From Pseudomonadales bacterium (GTDB lineage: Bacteria; Pseudomonadota; Gammaproteobacteria; Pseudomonadales; Azotimanducaceae): DNA of 49,701 nt. Each line of letters opens with the position of its first letter. Within the stretch, counting starts at the first letter, position 1. Below are positions 25,886 through 33,999 of the stretch, in pieces. The notes beneath the pieces were generated by a model. That model made no database searches, was not told the DNA's origin, and worked only from the letters and a program-made list of their open reading frames with translations. Where the stretch lies: the NCBI GenBank assembly GCA_021295855.1, contig JAGWBO010000020.1, forward strand, positions 1 through 49,701, written 5' to 3'. The position numbers and the translations under genes are program-made.

Positions 25886-27202
25886 TTACGCGCCAGACGT
25901 TGCGACACAGGATCGAGGGACCGTCACACTTACATCCGCACCACTCCCTTCGTTTTCACCAATCGTGACTGACCAGCCGAAGTTGTCGCAGAGCTGCTTC
26001 ACAATCGCCAACCCTAGCCCGCTATGTCGATTCTCGCCGCCACGCGCACTATCCATGCGGTAAAACGGCCGAAACACCTTTGTACGCTCTTGGGGCGGGA
26101 TGCCGGTCCCGCGGTCACGCACATGAACGACAACACAGTCCTCCTGAACTTCGACGAAGAGAGATGCATCAACTGCGTATTCGGCAGCATTCATAACCAG
26201 ATTTGTTATGACTCGACTGAATGCACTCGGCGCAAGCTCCACTTCAAATTGCGTTTCTCCTTGCCACTCAATAGGTGTATCCGATTCGATTCCGTCCACC
26301 AGCGACGTAAAGAATGAATGGAAAGGAACACGCTCAGGCTTTTCCTGAGTACCGCGTGCATATTCGAGCGCGTTTTCAACCAGCTCGTCCATCTGAGATA
26401 GATCGTTCGCAAATTGATCTGCGACGCTTTGATCGAGCTCATCCCCATGGATTTCAAGCGCGAGTCGCATTCTTGTCAGTGGCGTACGTATGTCATGCGA
26501 AATACCCGCTAAGAGCGCAGTGCGGTTCTCAAGTAACGCGGTGATCTCGTCATACATCTGATTTAGGTTTGCGGTAAGTGTGCGAATCTCGCGTGGACCT
26601 TCGACCGGAATTGGTTCGATCGCGGTGTTGTTGCGAAAACGTTCAGTTGCGCTAGACGCTCGCTGCAAAGGTCGGGCGATACGTCGGACCGCGATGTACG
26701 AAGCGAGCATCACGATGATCGCAGCGACGATCACGACCGCAAATCCCACAATCTGTTGCGTCAAGTACGGGAACTCCGACGAGAACCCTATCTGCAGCTC
26801 GAGTGGACCGCCCGTCGGGTTTGGTAGATTGACCCAGTAGTGGTCTTCATCCTCATAAAAAGTGAGTTCTGATCCAAAACTCTCAACAAGCGCATCACGG
26901 AGCAGTGAAAAGTAGCTAGCATCCCACGTAGCCTGTGGCATGTCTTGTTTGATCGTACTAACGAGCAATTCATGATTGACTAGCACGAGCAGTTCGTACT
27001 CTGCGCGACGATCAGCCGGTAGTTCGAAATAGGTGTTCGCTGCCAATTCAATAATCGCAGCTTGGTTATTCGCGGCGCGTTGCATCAATGGCTCAACAAT
27101 CAGCGCATTGATGGATACAAGGGCAGATGCAACAATCGCAGTCGCTGCAAGAGCAAATACCGCAGTAGTACGGGTCAGAAGTGACCCGCGGAACTCGATC
27201 AC
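25886..27202 (-). CDS. Sensor histidine kinase, EnvZ-like
   Basis: Inner-membrane sensor of 438 aa from GTG 27202, 5 bases after the regulator's stop; the frame opens further to 27244. One membrane helix at about residues 13-36, a periplasmic domain to about 150, a second helix (about 151-170), HAMP (about 172-225), then the phospho-accepting His236 in AGISHDIRTPLTRMR. ATP-binding boxes: N (NLVMNAAEY, about 334-342), G1 (RDRGTGIPP), F (FRPFYR) and G2 (SGLGLAIV). The H-box and size match EnvZ/osmosensor kinases. Partner is the OmpR-like regulator directly upstream. Stimulus unknown. Confidence 0.9.
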   Translation of the reverse strand: MIEFRGSLLTRTTAVFALAATAIVASALVSINALIVEPLMQRAANNQAAIIELAANTYFELPADRRAEYELLVLVNHELLVSTIKQDMPQATWDASYFSLLRDALVESFGSELTFYEDEDHYWVNLPNPTGGPLELQIGFSSEFPYLTQQIVGFAVVIVAAIIVMLASYIAVRRIARPLQRASSATERFRNNTAIEPIPVEGPREIRTLTANLNQMYDEITALLENRTALLAGISHDIRTPLTRMRLALEIHGDELDQSVADQFANDLSQMDELVENALEYARGTQEKPERVPFHSFFTSLVDGIESDTPIEWQGETQFEVELAPSAFSRVITNLVMNAAEYAVDASLFVEVQEDCVVVHVRDRGTGIPPQERTKVFRPFYRMDSARGGENRHSGLGLAIVKQLCDNFGWSVTIGENEGSGADVSVTVPRSCVATSGA

Positions 27203-27207
27203 GCCGT

Positions 27208-28023
27208 TTAGGCGTCTGGGCGAAACATGTACCCCTTGCCCCACACGGTCTTGATGTAACTAGGATCGTTGGGGTTATCTTCGATTTTGCTGCGTAATCG
27301 GGTCACTCGCACATCTACATTTCGTCCTGCAGGCATCTGGTGACATCCTGTCAGTCGCGTATAGATGAACTCGCGATCAAGCACCCTAAATGGCTCGGTT
27401 ACGAACAGCGCCAATAGCTCAATATCTGCTGAGGTAAGACTTACGAATTCGCCGTTCTTACACAGTTCCTTAGTACGCATGTTCAACTCGAACGGACCGA
27501 ACATGTGCACACGATCCTGTTCAAGAGACGTACTTTGACGTGAGCGGCGCAGAACCGCTGCCATACGCGCTAAAAGCTCTCGTGGATTAAATGGTTTGGG
27601 TAGGTAATCGTCCGCACCGATTTCTAAACCCGCGATACGATCATCGTCGCTACCTTTAGCCGAGAGCATGACGATCGGCATACCGTCAACCTTCTTCAGC
27701 CGTTTCGCAATCGACATACCGTCTTCACCCGGTAACATCAAATCGAGAATCAAGAGATCGAATGAGCGTTTGTACAGCTCACGATCTAATCCACGCGCAT
27801 TTCCAACCGTAACGACTTCCATGCCCTCACGGGTAAAAAGCGTTGCAAGAGATTCTCGAATAAATGCGTCATCGTCAACGACTAAAACGCGTGCTCCCGA
27901 GTATTCCTTCGGGTCCGAAGGCGCAGCCTGAGCGCTATTGCTGCGAGGAATAGGCTCGGCCAGTGGACACTCGACGAACAGGTGGTAGCGGCTTCCGCGC
28001 CTCTGTTTCGCGTATCGCCTCAA
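27208..28023 (-). CDS. Response regulator, OmpR family
   Basis: DNA-binding two-component regulator, 271 aa from the listed TTG start. Receiver: acidic pair VVDDD (about residues 49-53), phospho-acceptor Asp94 (LLILDLMLPG), Thr/Ser in MLSAKGSDDD, Lys143 (YLPKPF). The winged-helix effector follows from about 170, ending in VTRLRSKIEDNPNDPSYIKTVWGKGY (in parts), very close to OmpR. The first 40 residues have no family counterpart and no ATG/GTG start lies nearer the receiver, so the true start is uncertain. The gene overlaps the upstream secreted-protein gene by 89 bases. Confidence 0.9.
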   Translation of the reverse strand: MRRYAKQRRGSRYHLFVECPLAEPIPRSNSAQAAPSDPKEYSGARVLVVDDDAFIRESLATLFTREGMEVVTVGNARGLDRELYKRSFDLLILDLMLPGEDGMSIAKRLKKVDGMPIVMLSAKGSDDDRIAGLEIGADDYLPKPFNPRELLARMAAVLRRSRQSTSLEQDRVHMFGPFELNMRTKELCKNGEFVSLTSADIELLALFVTEPFRVLDREFIYTRLTGCHQMPAGRNVDVRVTRLRSKIEDNPNDPSYIKTVWGKGYMFRPDA

Positions 28024-28453
28024 TCTCGTCCTCGTCGGAATCGACGCGATGTATCACGATTTCCTCAAGCACGGGTTCTTCTGAAATATCGCTAGTTGGT
28101 ACTGGTTCATCACTTACGACCTGACCAAAGCGTCGTTCATGTTTTTCAACTTTGAATTCGCCATCGCGTTCGATACGACGATGGACTTCAAGCAGCAGCT
28201 CCCTGCGTTCAATCGCGGTCAGCAGAGCAAACTGATTTAGCTTGTCAGTTATCTCAGCATTCGTGTACGACCGATAGACCGGCGTGACAGCCTCAATCTC
28301 ACCCAAACGCGCAGAGTGGATGATCGGCTGTATAAGGTCCTTCGACGCAGTATCACGTGAGGAGACGTCTTTCGTCGACGGTAGATCGTCAGCGCCGAAC
28401 GCGAAAGCGCCGATTACGACGAAAAGAACGCCAAGTGAAAATTTTGATCGCAT
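27935..28453 (-). CDS. Secreted hypothetical protein, 172 aa
   Basis: ATG at 28453. Residues 1-20 (MRSKFSLGVLFVVIGAFAFG) form a signal peptide, so the mature protein is periplasmic or exported. About 50-120 is helical and charged (IERRELLLEVHRRIERDGEF); about 120-160 is very acidic (SEEPVLEEI, DSDEDEIEAI); the C-terminus is basic. I recognise no family. Its 3' end overlaps the start of the OmpR-like gene by 89 bases, so the three genes are probably one operon and the protein may relate to signal input. That role is inference. Confidence 0.65.
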   Translation of the reverse strand: MRSKFSLGVLFVVIGAFAFGADDLPSTKDVSSRDTASKDLIQPIIHSARLGEIEAVTPVYRSYTNAEITDKLNQFALLTAIERRELLLEVHRRIERDGEFKVEKHERRFGQVVSDEPVPTSDISEEPVLEEIVIHRVDSDEDEIEAIRETEARKPLPPVRRVSTGRAYSSQQ

Positions 28454-28518
28454 GTTAGGAGAGAAGTTTAACCCCCTTCATACGGAATTTAGCCGTGTCA
28501 AACATCGGCCTACGATCG

Positions 28519-28563
28519 TTAGTGATCGACGCGACGCAAGCGAGCATCGCGACGACTCACTAA
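28519..28563. repeat. Imperfect inverted repeat between thiolase and secreted-protein gene
   Basis: Outer arms TTAGTGA and TCACTAA are exact inverted copies, and the inner parts (TCGACGCGA against TCGCGACGA) pair imperfectly, giving arms of about 16 bases around a loop of about 12. It lies 18 bases past the thiolase stop on the minus strand. There is no T-run, so it may be a transcript-end stem or a protein-binding site. Confidence 0.4.
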
Positions 28564-28580
28564 GTTTACAGCTACGCTAG

Positions 28581-29742
28581 CTATACGGCTTCGAAGAGAC
28601 CAGCTGCGCCTTGACCGCCACCGATACACATCGTGACGACACCGTATTTCTTATTACGGCGCTTCAATTCACGAAGAATCGAACCGGTCAAGCGAGAACC
28701 CGTCATTCCAAACGGATGCCCGATTGCGATGCTACCACCATTGACGTTGTACTTTTCATTGTCAATGCCTAGCTCATCTCGGCAATACACGCACTGGCTA
28801 GCGAATGCTTCATTGAGTTCCCACAAGTCGACATCGTCTTGGTGGACTCCAGCGTTTTCAAGCATGCGTGGAATCGCGAAGACAGGACCAATACCCATTT
28901 CGTCAGGTTCGCACGCTGCAACGGAAAAGCCACGGTAAATGCCCATAGGTTCTACACCTAGTTGCTCAGCACGTTCAGCGCTCATGAGCATGGTCATCGA
29001 GGCACCGTCAGAGAGCTGCGACGCATTTCCTGCCGTTACCGTCCCATCTTCTTCGAAAGCCGGTGGCAACGAACTCAAGCCTTCCATCGTCGAATTCGGA
29101 CGATTGCACTCGTCACTAGCGACGTCAACCGTTTCACGGCTCTCTTCCTTCGTCTCCTTGTCGACTTTCAACATCTCAACTGTCATAGGAAGGATTTCTT
29201 CGCTCATGCGACCGTCGCTCTCAGCCGCCGCATAGCGGAGCTGACTTTGCAGTGCGTATTGGTCTTGCATTTCGCGGGTCACCTGATAGCGTCGAGCAAC
29301 GACCTCAGCCGTATTCCCCATAGCCATGAAAATCTCAGGCTTCTCTTCGATCAAACGCTTGTTTTGCTCTGCCTTGCCAGTCGTCTGACGGTTCCGCATC
29401 GAAATCGAATCAACGCCACCAGCGATAGCAACCTGAGCCTGACCGGATGCGATCTGATTCGCTGCGATAGCGATCGACTGCAGTCCTGAAGAACAAAATC
29501 GGTTGATAGTCATCCCTGCCGTAGTAATCGGCAGTTTCGACAGCACTACTGCGAGTCGCGCAAGGTTTCCGTCCTGCTCGCCTGCGTGGCTTGCCGCGCC
29601 AACAACGACGTCTTCGACTTCCTGAGGCGAGATTTTCGGGTTTCGGTCAAGCAAGCCGTCGATCAGATGCGCGAGCATGTCGTCCGAGGAACGACTTAGC
29701 TAAGCCAGTCCTTACACTATCTACCACTACTACGTCACGCAT
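28581..29742 (-). pseudogene. Acetyl-CoA acyltransferase (thiolase), frame broken near the N-terminus
   Basis: Thiolytic enzyme of beta-oxidation. The true start is the ATG at 29742, preceded by GAGGGAGG, with codons MRDVVVVDSVRTGLAKSFLG, a textbook thiolase N-terminus. The frame then breaks near 29685. The body resumes one frame over at DDMLAHLIDGLL and is intact to 28581: nucleophile Cys in NRFCSSGLQS, NEAFASQ, GGSIAIGHPFGMTG (His) and the second Cys in MCIGGGQGAAG. Relatives have about nine residues (R-G-x-F-N-x-T-R-P) between SF and DDM; four bases of that stretch remain, implying about 23 lost. An internal start at 29678 would give 365 aa lacking the first strand. Confidence 0.88.
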
Positions 29743-29750
29743 TTAGAAAT

Positions 29751-29758
29751 CCTCCCTC
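29751..29758 (-). promoter_or_regulatory. Strong ribosome binding site of the thiolase gene
   Basis: GAGGGAGG on the minus strand stands 8 bases before the ATG at 29742. It shows that translation is meant to begin upstream of the frame break, not at the internal ATG at 29678. Confidence 0.8.
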
Positions 29759-29877
29759 GACGGCGACGTCAACAATAACTTTGTGTAAGCGGTGATTCTA
29801 CTATTGAAGTCACACCCTCTTTTAAGTGATTAGCAAACGGTTGCCACTCCTATAAACGTGTTTTTACCTTTTACACA

Positions 29878-30474
29878 TTACTCCGCATGTTGAATCAGAC
29901 CGCAAGCAGCTCGAGCTCCGCCCGCACACCCAGCATCCTCACCATGTGGGCAATAGGTGTCGGCGTTCACGTGCACGATCACTGCGCTTCCGTCCGCATC
30001 AAAGATAGATAAAGGTCCATCAGACAACGTAATGCGAGAAGTCGTTGTCAATAGCGTCCCCTGGTGATTCTCATCAACTTCGATATTCGGCAAATCACCC
30101 ATATGGAAGGGGTGGTTACCGTCTGGACTGCTGTTTGAGTGTGGACCAGGATCAAAGTGTCCCTTAGCCGCGCCGCATGGCGTGCAATTCGCAGTTTCAT
30201 GGATGTGAACGGCATGTTTCCCAGCTTCGATTAAGTCACTTGAAATCCTCAACTCAACGTCGACTAACTTAAGCCCTTCATCCGAGACTCGCTCACGTAG
30301 CATTAGAGTTCCAACCTGTCCTTCGGCATCGGCACAGCTGTGGAGTATTGCTTGCGCGACTTTCTCACTCAAAGGTTCTACAGGAACGTCAATCGATTCT
30401 TCCGCAAGAATCTGATGATGTGAGACAAACAACAAGAGGGCTACTCCTGCGCTAATCAGACGATAACGAGCCAT
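29878..30474 (-). CDS. sodC: Superoxide dismutase [Cu-Zn], periplasmic
   Basis: 198 aa with a signal peptide (to about residue 24), exporting the enzyme to the periplasm where it dismutates superoxide. Metal ligands are visible: His90 and His92 (HAVHIHE), His106 (KGHFDPG), His112, His121 and Asp127 (MGDLPN), and the last copper His in IVHVNADTYC. The disulphide Cys pair is ETANC and RAACG. Compared with usual SodC the electrostatic loop is changed to CPHGEDAGCAGG, with two extra Cys and one His. AGGAG precedes the ATG by 6 bases. It is followed on the same strand by the thiolase gene and preceded by the sulfatase. Confidence 0.9.
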   Translation of the reverse strand: MARYRLISAGVALLLFVSHHQILAEESIDVPVEPLSEKVAQAILHSCADAEGQVGTLMLRERVSDEGLKLVDVELRISSDLIEAGKHAVHIHETANCTPCGAAKGHFDPGPHSNSSPDGNHPFHMGDLPNIEVDENHQGTLLTTTSRITLSDGPLSIFDADGSAVIVHVNADTYCPHGEDAGCAGGARAACGLIQHAE

Positions 30475-30506
30475 TTCAATCTCCTACCATGCCAACAATC
30501 TCGATT

Positions 30507-32051
30507 CTACGATTGCGGCGGTCCAGCGTAGGGCTCGAATTCATACCGACACGGTTGCTCCATCAAGCGCGGATCGTTCTGCGTTTCTAAGACCTTCAGC
30601 AATCTTCCTTCAAGTTCACCACGTATGTTGTCGTACTCAGGTTTGTCGGCAACGTTTACCAGATAGTCCGGGTCTCGTTTAAGGTCATAGAGTTCCTCAC
30701 GCGGTCGTTTTCCGAACCCAAGCTCGAATAATGGCTCGACGTCCAAGTCCTCGCGGTGCTGAATCATGTACGCCTTTGTTGGACTCGCATCAATCTCTGG
30801 ATACGTGACGAATGTGTCATACGCAAGCTCCTGGTATGACGGCAGTGTTGCATTCGGCTGATCCAATCCTTTAGGATCGCCCATCGGCCAACGATCTGGT
30901 TCAAAGTTAATGATGTAGATAAAGTCCTCGGTCCGTATCGCACGTTGTGGGTATGGAAGGTACTTCTCGCGCGCGAACGCGACGTGGCGCTCACGGCCAG
31001 TGACGACAAAATCGCGAGTTGGATCAATTTGACCGCTCTCTACACTCGTCAGAAGTGGCATTAGCGAGTTTGCCGTCATTCTTTCTGGTACTTGGATTCC
31101 ACCTGCCTCGCAAAAAGTGGGCGCAAGATCCATCAGATTCACGAAGTCTTCAACTACGCGTCCCGACGAGATGTGGTTAGGCCAGCGAGCGGCGAGCGAA
31201 ACTTCGCATCCGATGTCGTATAGATTGCACTTCGCGCGCGGAATTCCGGGTATACCATGATCGCCACTCACGACAAGCAACGTGTTGTCAAGCTCACCAA
31301 TTTGATCTAACTCTTCCAACAAGATTCCGAGCCCTTTGTCGACCGCTAAACATTCGCCTAGGTAGTCAGCGGCATCTTCGCGAATTTCATGAACGTCGGG
31401 TATGAACTTTGGGAGTCGCCCTTTAAGATCGCTTGGTTCTATTCCCCAAAGCGCTTTACCTGAACCGCGTTCCCAAGTTCTGTGAGTGTTCGTAGGTCCC
31501 CACCAATAGCAGAAAGGACGATCAGCAGGACGTGCCTCTAAAAACTCTCGGAAGTTCGCTCGAGTTTCGTCAAACAACACCTGTTTTGCCCCTTCGATGC
31601 CCAGGTCACTCGCGTGACGCGTGACCCAATGAGAAAACTGATTGAAGTTGATTCCCGCTGACTGATAACGAGTCCGTGTTGCTCCATACGGCGCGTTCAG
31701 CGTACGCCCGGGCGACCAGACCTTGTATTGATAGCCAATGAAGTAATCCCCACGTGCTTCGAGTTCGAGAGGATAGGTTGGAATCGACTCGTCCCATTGC
31801 GCGCCTTGCAAGATCGCACCTAGTCCAGTTTGCCAGAAGTACTGACCGGACAAAATCGAACTTCGACACGGAGTACAAGACGGAGCGGGAACTATGGCAT
31901 TTCTGAAGAGTACACCTTCACTCGCGACTCGATCGAAATTGGGTGTCTCGATCAGATGATTAATCGAGCTCGGTCCTTCAAATTTCGCGTACGCGCTAGC
32001 GTATCTTCCCCAATCGTCAGCGAACGCAAATACGATATTCGGTTTAGGCAT
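30507..32051 (-). CDS. Type I sulfatase (sulfohydrolase family)
   Basis: Alkaline-phosphatase-fold sulfatase of 514 aa. N-terminal metal-binding NIVFAFADDWGR (Asp pair about residues 12-13) and the Cys-type active-site signature SCTPCRSS (CxPxR, about 59-64), whose first Cys must be converted to formylglycine. Metal ligands recur in VVSGDHGIP (about 260). C-terminal features YDLKRDPDYLVNVA resemble heparan N-sulfatase or arylsulfatase groups acting on sulfated glycans, but the substrate is not certain. There is no signal peptide, which is unusual for this family. No formylglycine-generating enzyme lies in the window. Confidence 0.88.
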   Translation of the reverse strand: MPKPNIVFAFADDWGRYASAYAKFEGPSSINHLIETPNFDRVASEGVLFRNAIVPAPSCTPCRSSILSGQYFWQTGLGAILQGAQWDESIPTYPLELEARGDYFIGYQYKVWSPGRTLNAPYGATRTRYQSAGINFNQFSHWVTRHASDLGIEGAKQVLFDETRANFREFLEARPADRPFCYWWGPTNTHRTWERGSGKALWGIEPSDLKGRLPKFIPDVHEIREDAADYLGECLAVDKGLGILLEELDQIGELDNTLLVVSGDHGIPGIPRAKCNLYDIGCEVSLAARWPNHISSGRVVEDFVNLMDLAPTFCEAGGIQVPERMTANSLMPLLTSVESGQIDPTRDFVVTGRERHVAFAREKYLPYPQRAIRTEDFIYIINFEPDRWPMGDPKGLDQPNATLPSYQELAYDTFVTYPEIDASPTKAYMIQHREDLDVEPLFELGFGKRPREELYDLKRDPDYLVNVADKPEYDNIRGELEGRLLKVLETQNDPRLMEQPCRYEFEPYAGPPQS

Positions 32052-32203
32052 GATTGGTTTTTAGTACGTGCAATATCGGCGGAAAGTACATCACATATTA
32101 AGTGTCATAACTTAAAGACATTAGCGCATAGGCTCGATTCTGGTCATTTTTCGTCGTTTGTTTGAAAATGGAAAACCACCCTAATTTCGGGTCTCTTTGC
32201 CGT

Positions 32204-32211
32204 GCTATAGT
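32204..32211 (+). promoter_or_regulatory. Extended -10 promoter candidate for the RDD-MoxR operon
   Basis: TGCTATAGT matches the extended -10 form TGn-TATAAT with one mismatch, 44 bases before the GTG of the first RDD gene. No good -35 is seen at 16-18 bases, as is common for extended -10 promoters. It is located between the divergent sulfatase and the operon. Confidence 0.4.
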
Positions 32212-32254
32212 AAGGTAGTAAGGTTGCGTCCCGTCGTCTACCGTGTGGTAGCGT

Positions 32255-33004
32255 GTGGAGAAGCATCAATTCGCCACGTCAGGACCTGTTGAAGTGTCAA
32301 GCGATCATTCCGCCCAAACCGCATTAGTTGACAGCACTATACGGCTCGAAACTTTCACAGGGGTTGACATTGAACTACGTATTGCCGGAGTCTATATCCG
32401 AGGAATCGCTCGATTGATTGACGACGCAATCAGGTTTCTCATCGTTTCCGCGCTGTTCGCTCTCTTAATACCTACCGGCAACATCGGTCTCGGACTGGCT
32501 GCCGTTGCGGGGTTTTTTGTTTGGTGGCTATATAACGTACTCTTTGAAGTGCTCAATAACGGCATAACCCCTGGTAAGCATTACATGGGATTGCGTGCCG
32601 TCAATGCAGACGGCACTCCGATCGGATGGACTAACGCGGTAATTCGATCAACGTTACTGGTAGCTGACTTTCTCCCCTTCGGCTATCTAACCGGAATCGC
32701 CACCATGACTTTAACTGGAACCCATCAACGTGTGGGTGACATCGTCGCGGGAACAATCGTCGTCTACAACCGTCCGCGCAAAGTTCGGCAAATCGCGGAC
32801 CTCCATCGCGCCATTCCGGTCCCTGAGGGTCTTACAGCGGAAGATAGGTTGCTCTTCCTATCTTTCCAAGAGCGCATTTCTGACTTGTCTTCAGAAAGAG
32901 CGATCGAACTAGCGGAGACCTTGCTTCCGTTGCTTGGTAAACAGGGACAAGAGGCGGTTATTGAAGTACTTGCCATTGCTCAAGGTATTCGAATCGGGAC
33001 ATGA
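32255..33004 (+). CDS. RDD family membrane protein
   Basis: 249 aa, first gene of the membrane/MoxR operon. RDD domain at about residues 38-175: AGVYIRGIARLIDDAIRFL carries the Arg-Asp pair, followed by three hydrophobic segments and the closing GTHQRVGDIVAGTIVVYNR typical of the family. A soluble C-terminal tail (about 180-249) is helical. The GTG start is preceded by a small CTACC/GGTAG stem rather than a ribosome site. The stop overlaps the next gene by 4 bases. Function of RDD proteins is largely unknown; a few act as Na+/H+ antiporters. Confidence 0.88.
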   Translation: MEKHQFATSGPVEVSSDHSAQTALVDSTIRLETFTGVDIELRIAGVYIRGIARLIDDAIRFLIVSALFALLIPTGNIGLGLAAVAGFFVWWLYNVLFEVLNNGITPGKHYMGLRAVNADGTPIGWTNAVIRSTLLVADFLPFGYLTGIATMTLTGTHQRVGDIVAGTIVVYNRPRKVRQIADLHRAIPVPEGLTAEDRLLFLSFQERISDLSSERAIELAETLLPLLGKQGQEAVIEVLAIAQGIRIGT

Positions 33005-33999
33005 AACAGACATTCTTCGAGAGGAGCCACGAAGATCTGTGGATCGAATTTGCTGAGCAACTTGCCAATTTCGAGCGTGTCGCGACACGTCGCGAGATCA
33101 GCAGTAAGGAACGCGATCAATTCATTGATCAGTTTGAACTGATCTCGAAACATTTAGCGCTTGCTAAAAATCGAGGTTACAGTCTCGAGCTAGTCGAACG
33201 TCTCAATGAACTCGTGACCCGCGGCCATTTCATTCTTCAGAAGAGCCAAATCAATCCGCTCGACAACGTCGTCGAGTTTTTTATCGCCGGATTTGCTCAA
33301 GAAGTGAGACGGGCGCGCTATTTTGTACTCGTCGCAGCAATCTCGTTCCTTCTACCCGCATTCGTGATCGGTGCGATGATTCAATACAGTCCACATTACG
33401 TTACGAGCGTCCTGGATCCAGGACAACTACAGCAAATCGAACGCATGTATTCGACGACCCAGGAACGGCTTGGACGCGAACGATCCGGCGCGTCCGATAT
33501 AGCCATGTTTGGGTTCTATGTATACAACAACACGCAGATTGGGTTGCGAGTTTTTGCTACCGGTGTCATATTCTGTCTTCCTTCGATACTGGTTCTGGGT
33601 TTCAACGGGCTATTCATATCTGCGGTCATCAACCATCTGATGGTAATTGGTCTAGGAACAGCGATTCTGAGCTTTGTAGCAGGACACTCAGCGTTTGAAT
33701 TAACCGCGATTGTCCTTTCCGGAGCGGCGGGAATCATGCTGGGTTACGCCGTCATTCATCCAGGGGGCTTGCCACGCCGTGAAGCAGTACGCCGAGCGGG
33801 TTCGAGTGCTGTCAAAATCGTACTAGGCGCTGCATTCATGTTCATAGCTGCTGCGTTCATCGAAGCATTCTGGTCGTCGCTCCAATTTGTAACGCCGGAG
33901 ATAAAGTACTTGGTCGGCGGCTGCCTTTGGGTTTTCACACTTAGCTACTTCCTATTTACTGGTCGAAATGCAGATCGAGCAACTTCAAGTCGCACTTAA
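33001..33999 (+). CDS. Stage II sporulation protein M-like (SpoIIM/DUF95) membrane protein
   Basis: 332 aa. A soluble helical N-domain (about residues 1-105, SHEDLWIEFAEQLANFERV) precedes five or so membrane helices with the SpoIIM/DUF95 signatures FYVYNNTQIGLRVFATGV (about 170-188), FNGLFISAVINHL and GHSAFELTAIVLSGAAG (about 218-250), then HPGGLPRREAVRRAG. In non-sporulating bacteria such proteins occur in this exact operon type with RDD, DUF4129, MoxR and DUF58 genes. The start ATG overlaps the RDD stop. Confidence 0.9.
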   Translation: MKQTFFERSHEDLWIEFAEQLANFERVATRREISSKERDQFIDQFELISKHLALAKNRGYSLELVERLNELVTRGHFILQKSQINPLDNVVEFFIAGFAQEVRRARYFVLVAAISFLLPAFVIGAMIQYSPHYVTSVLDPGQLQQIERMYSTTQERLGRERSGASDIAMFGFYVYNNTQIGLRVFATGVIFCLPSILVLGFNGLFISAVINHLMVIGLGTAILSFVAGHSAFELTAIVLSGAAGIMLGYAVIHPGGLPRREAVRRAGSSAVKIVLGAAFMFIAAAFIEAFWSSLQFVTPEIKYLVGGCLWVFTLSYFLFTGRNADRATSSRT

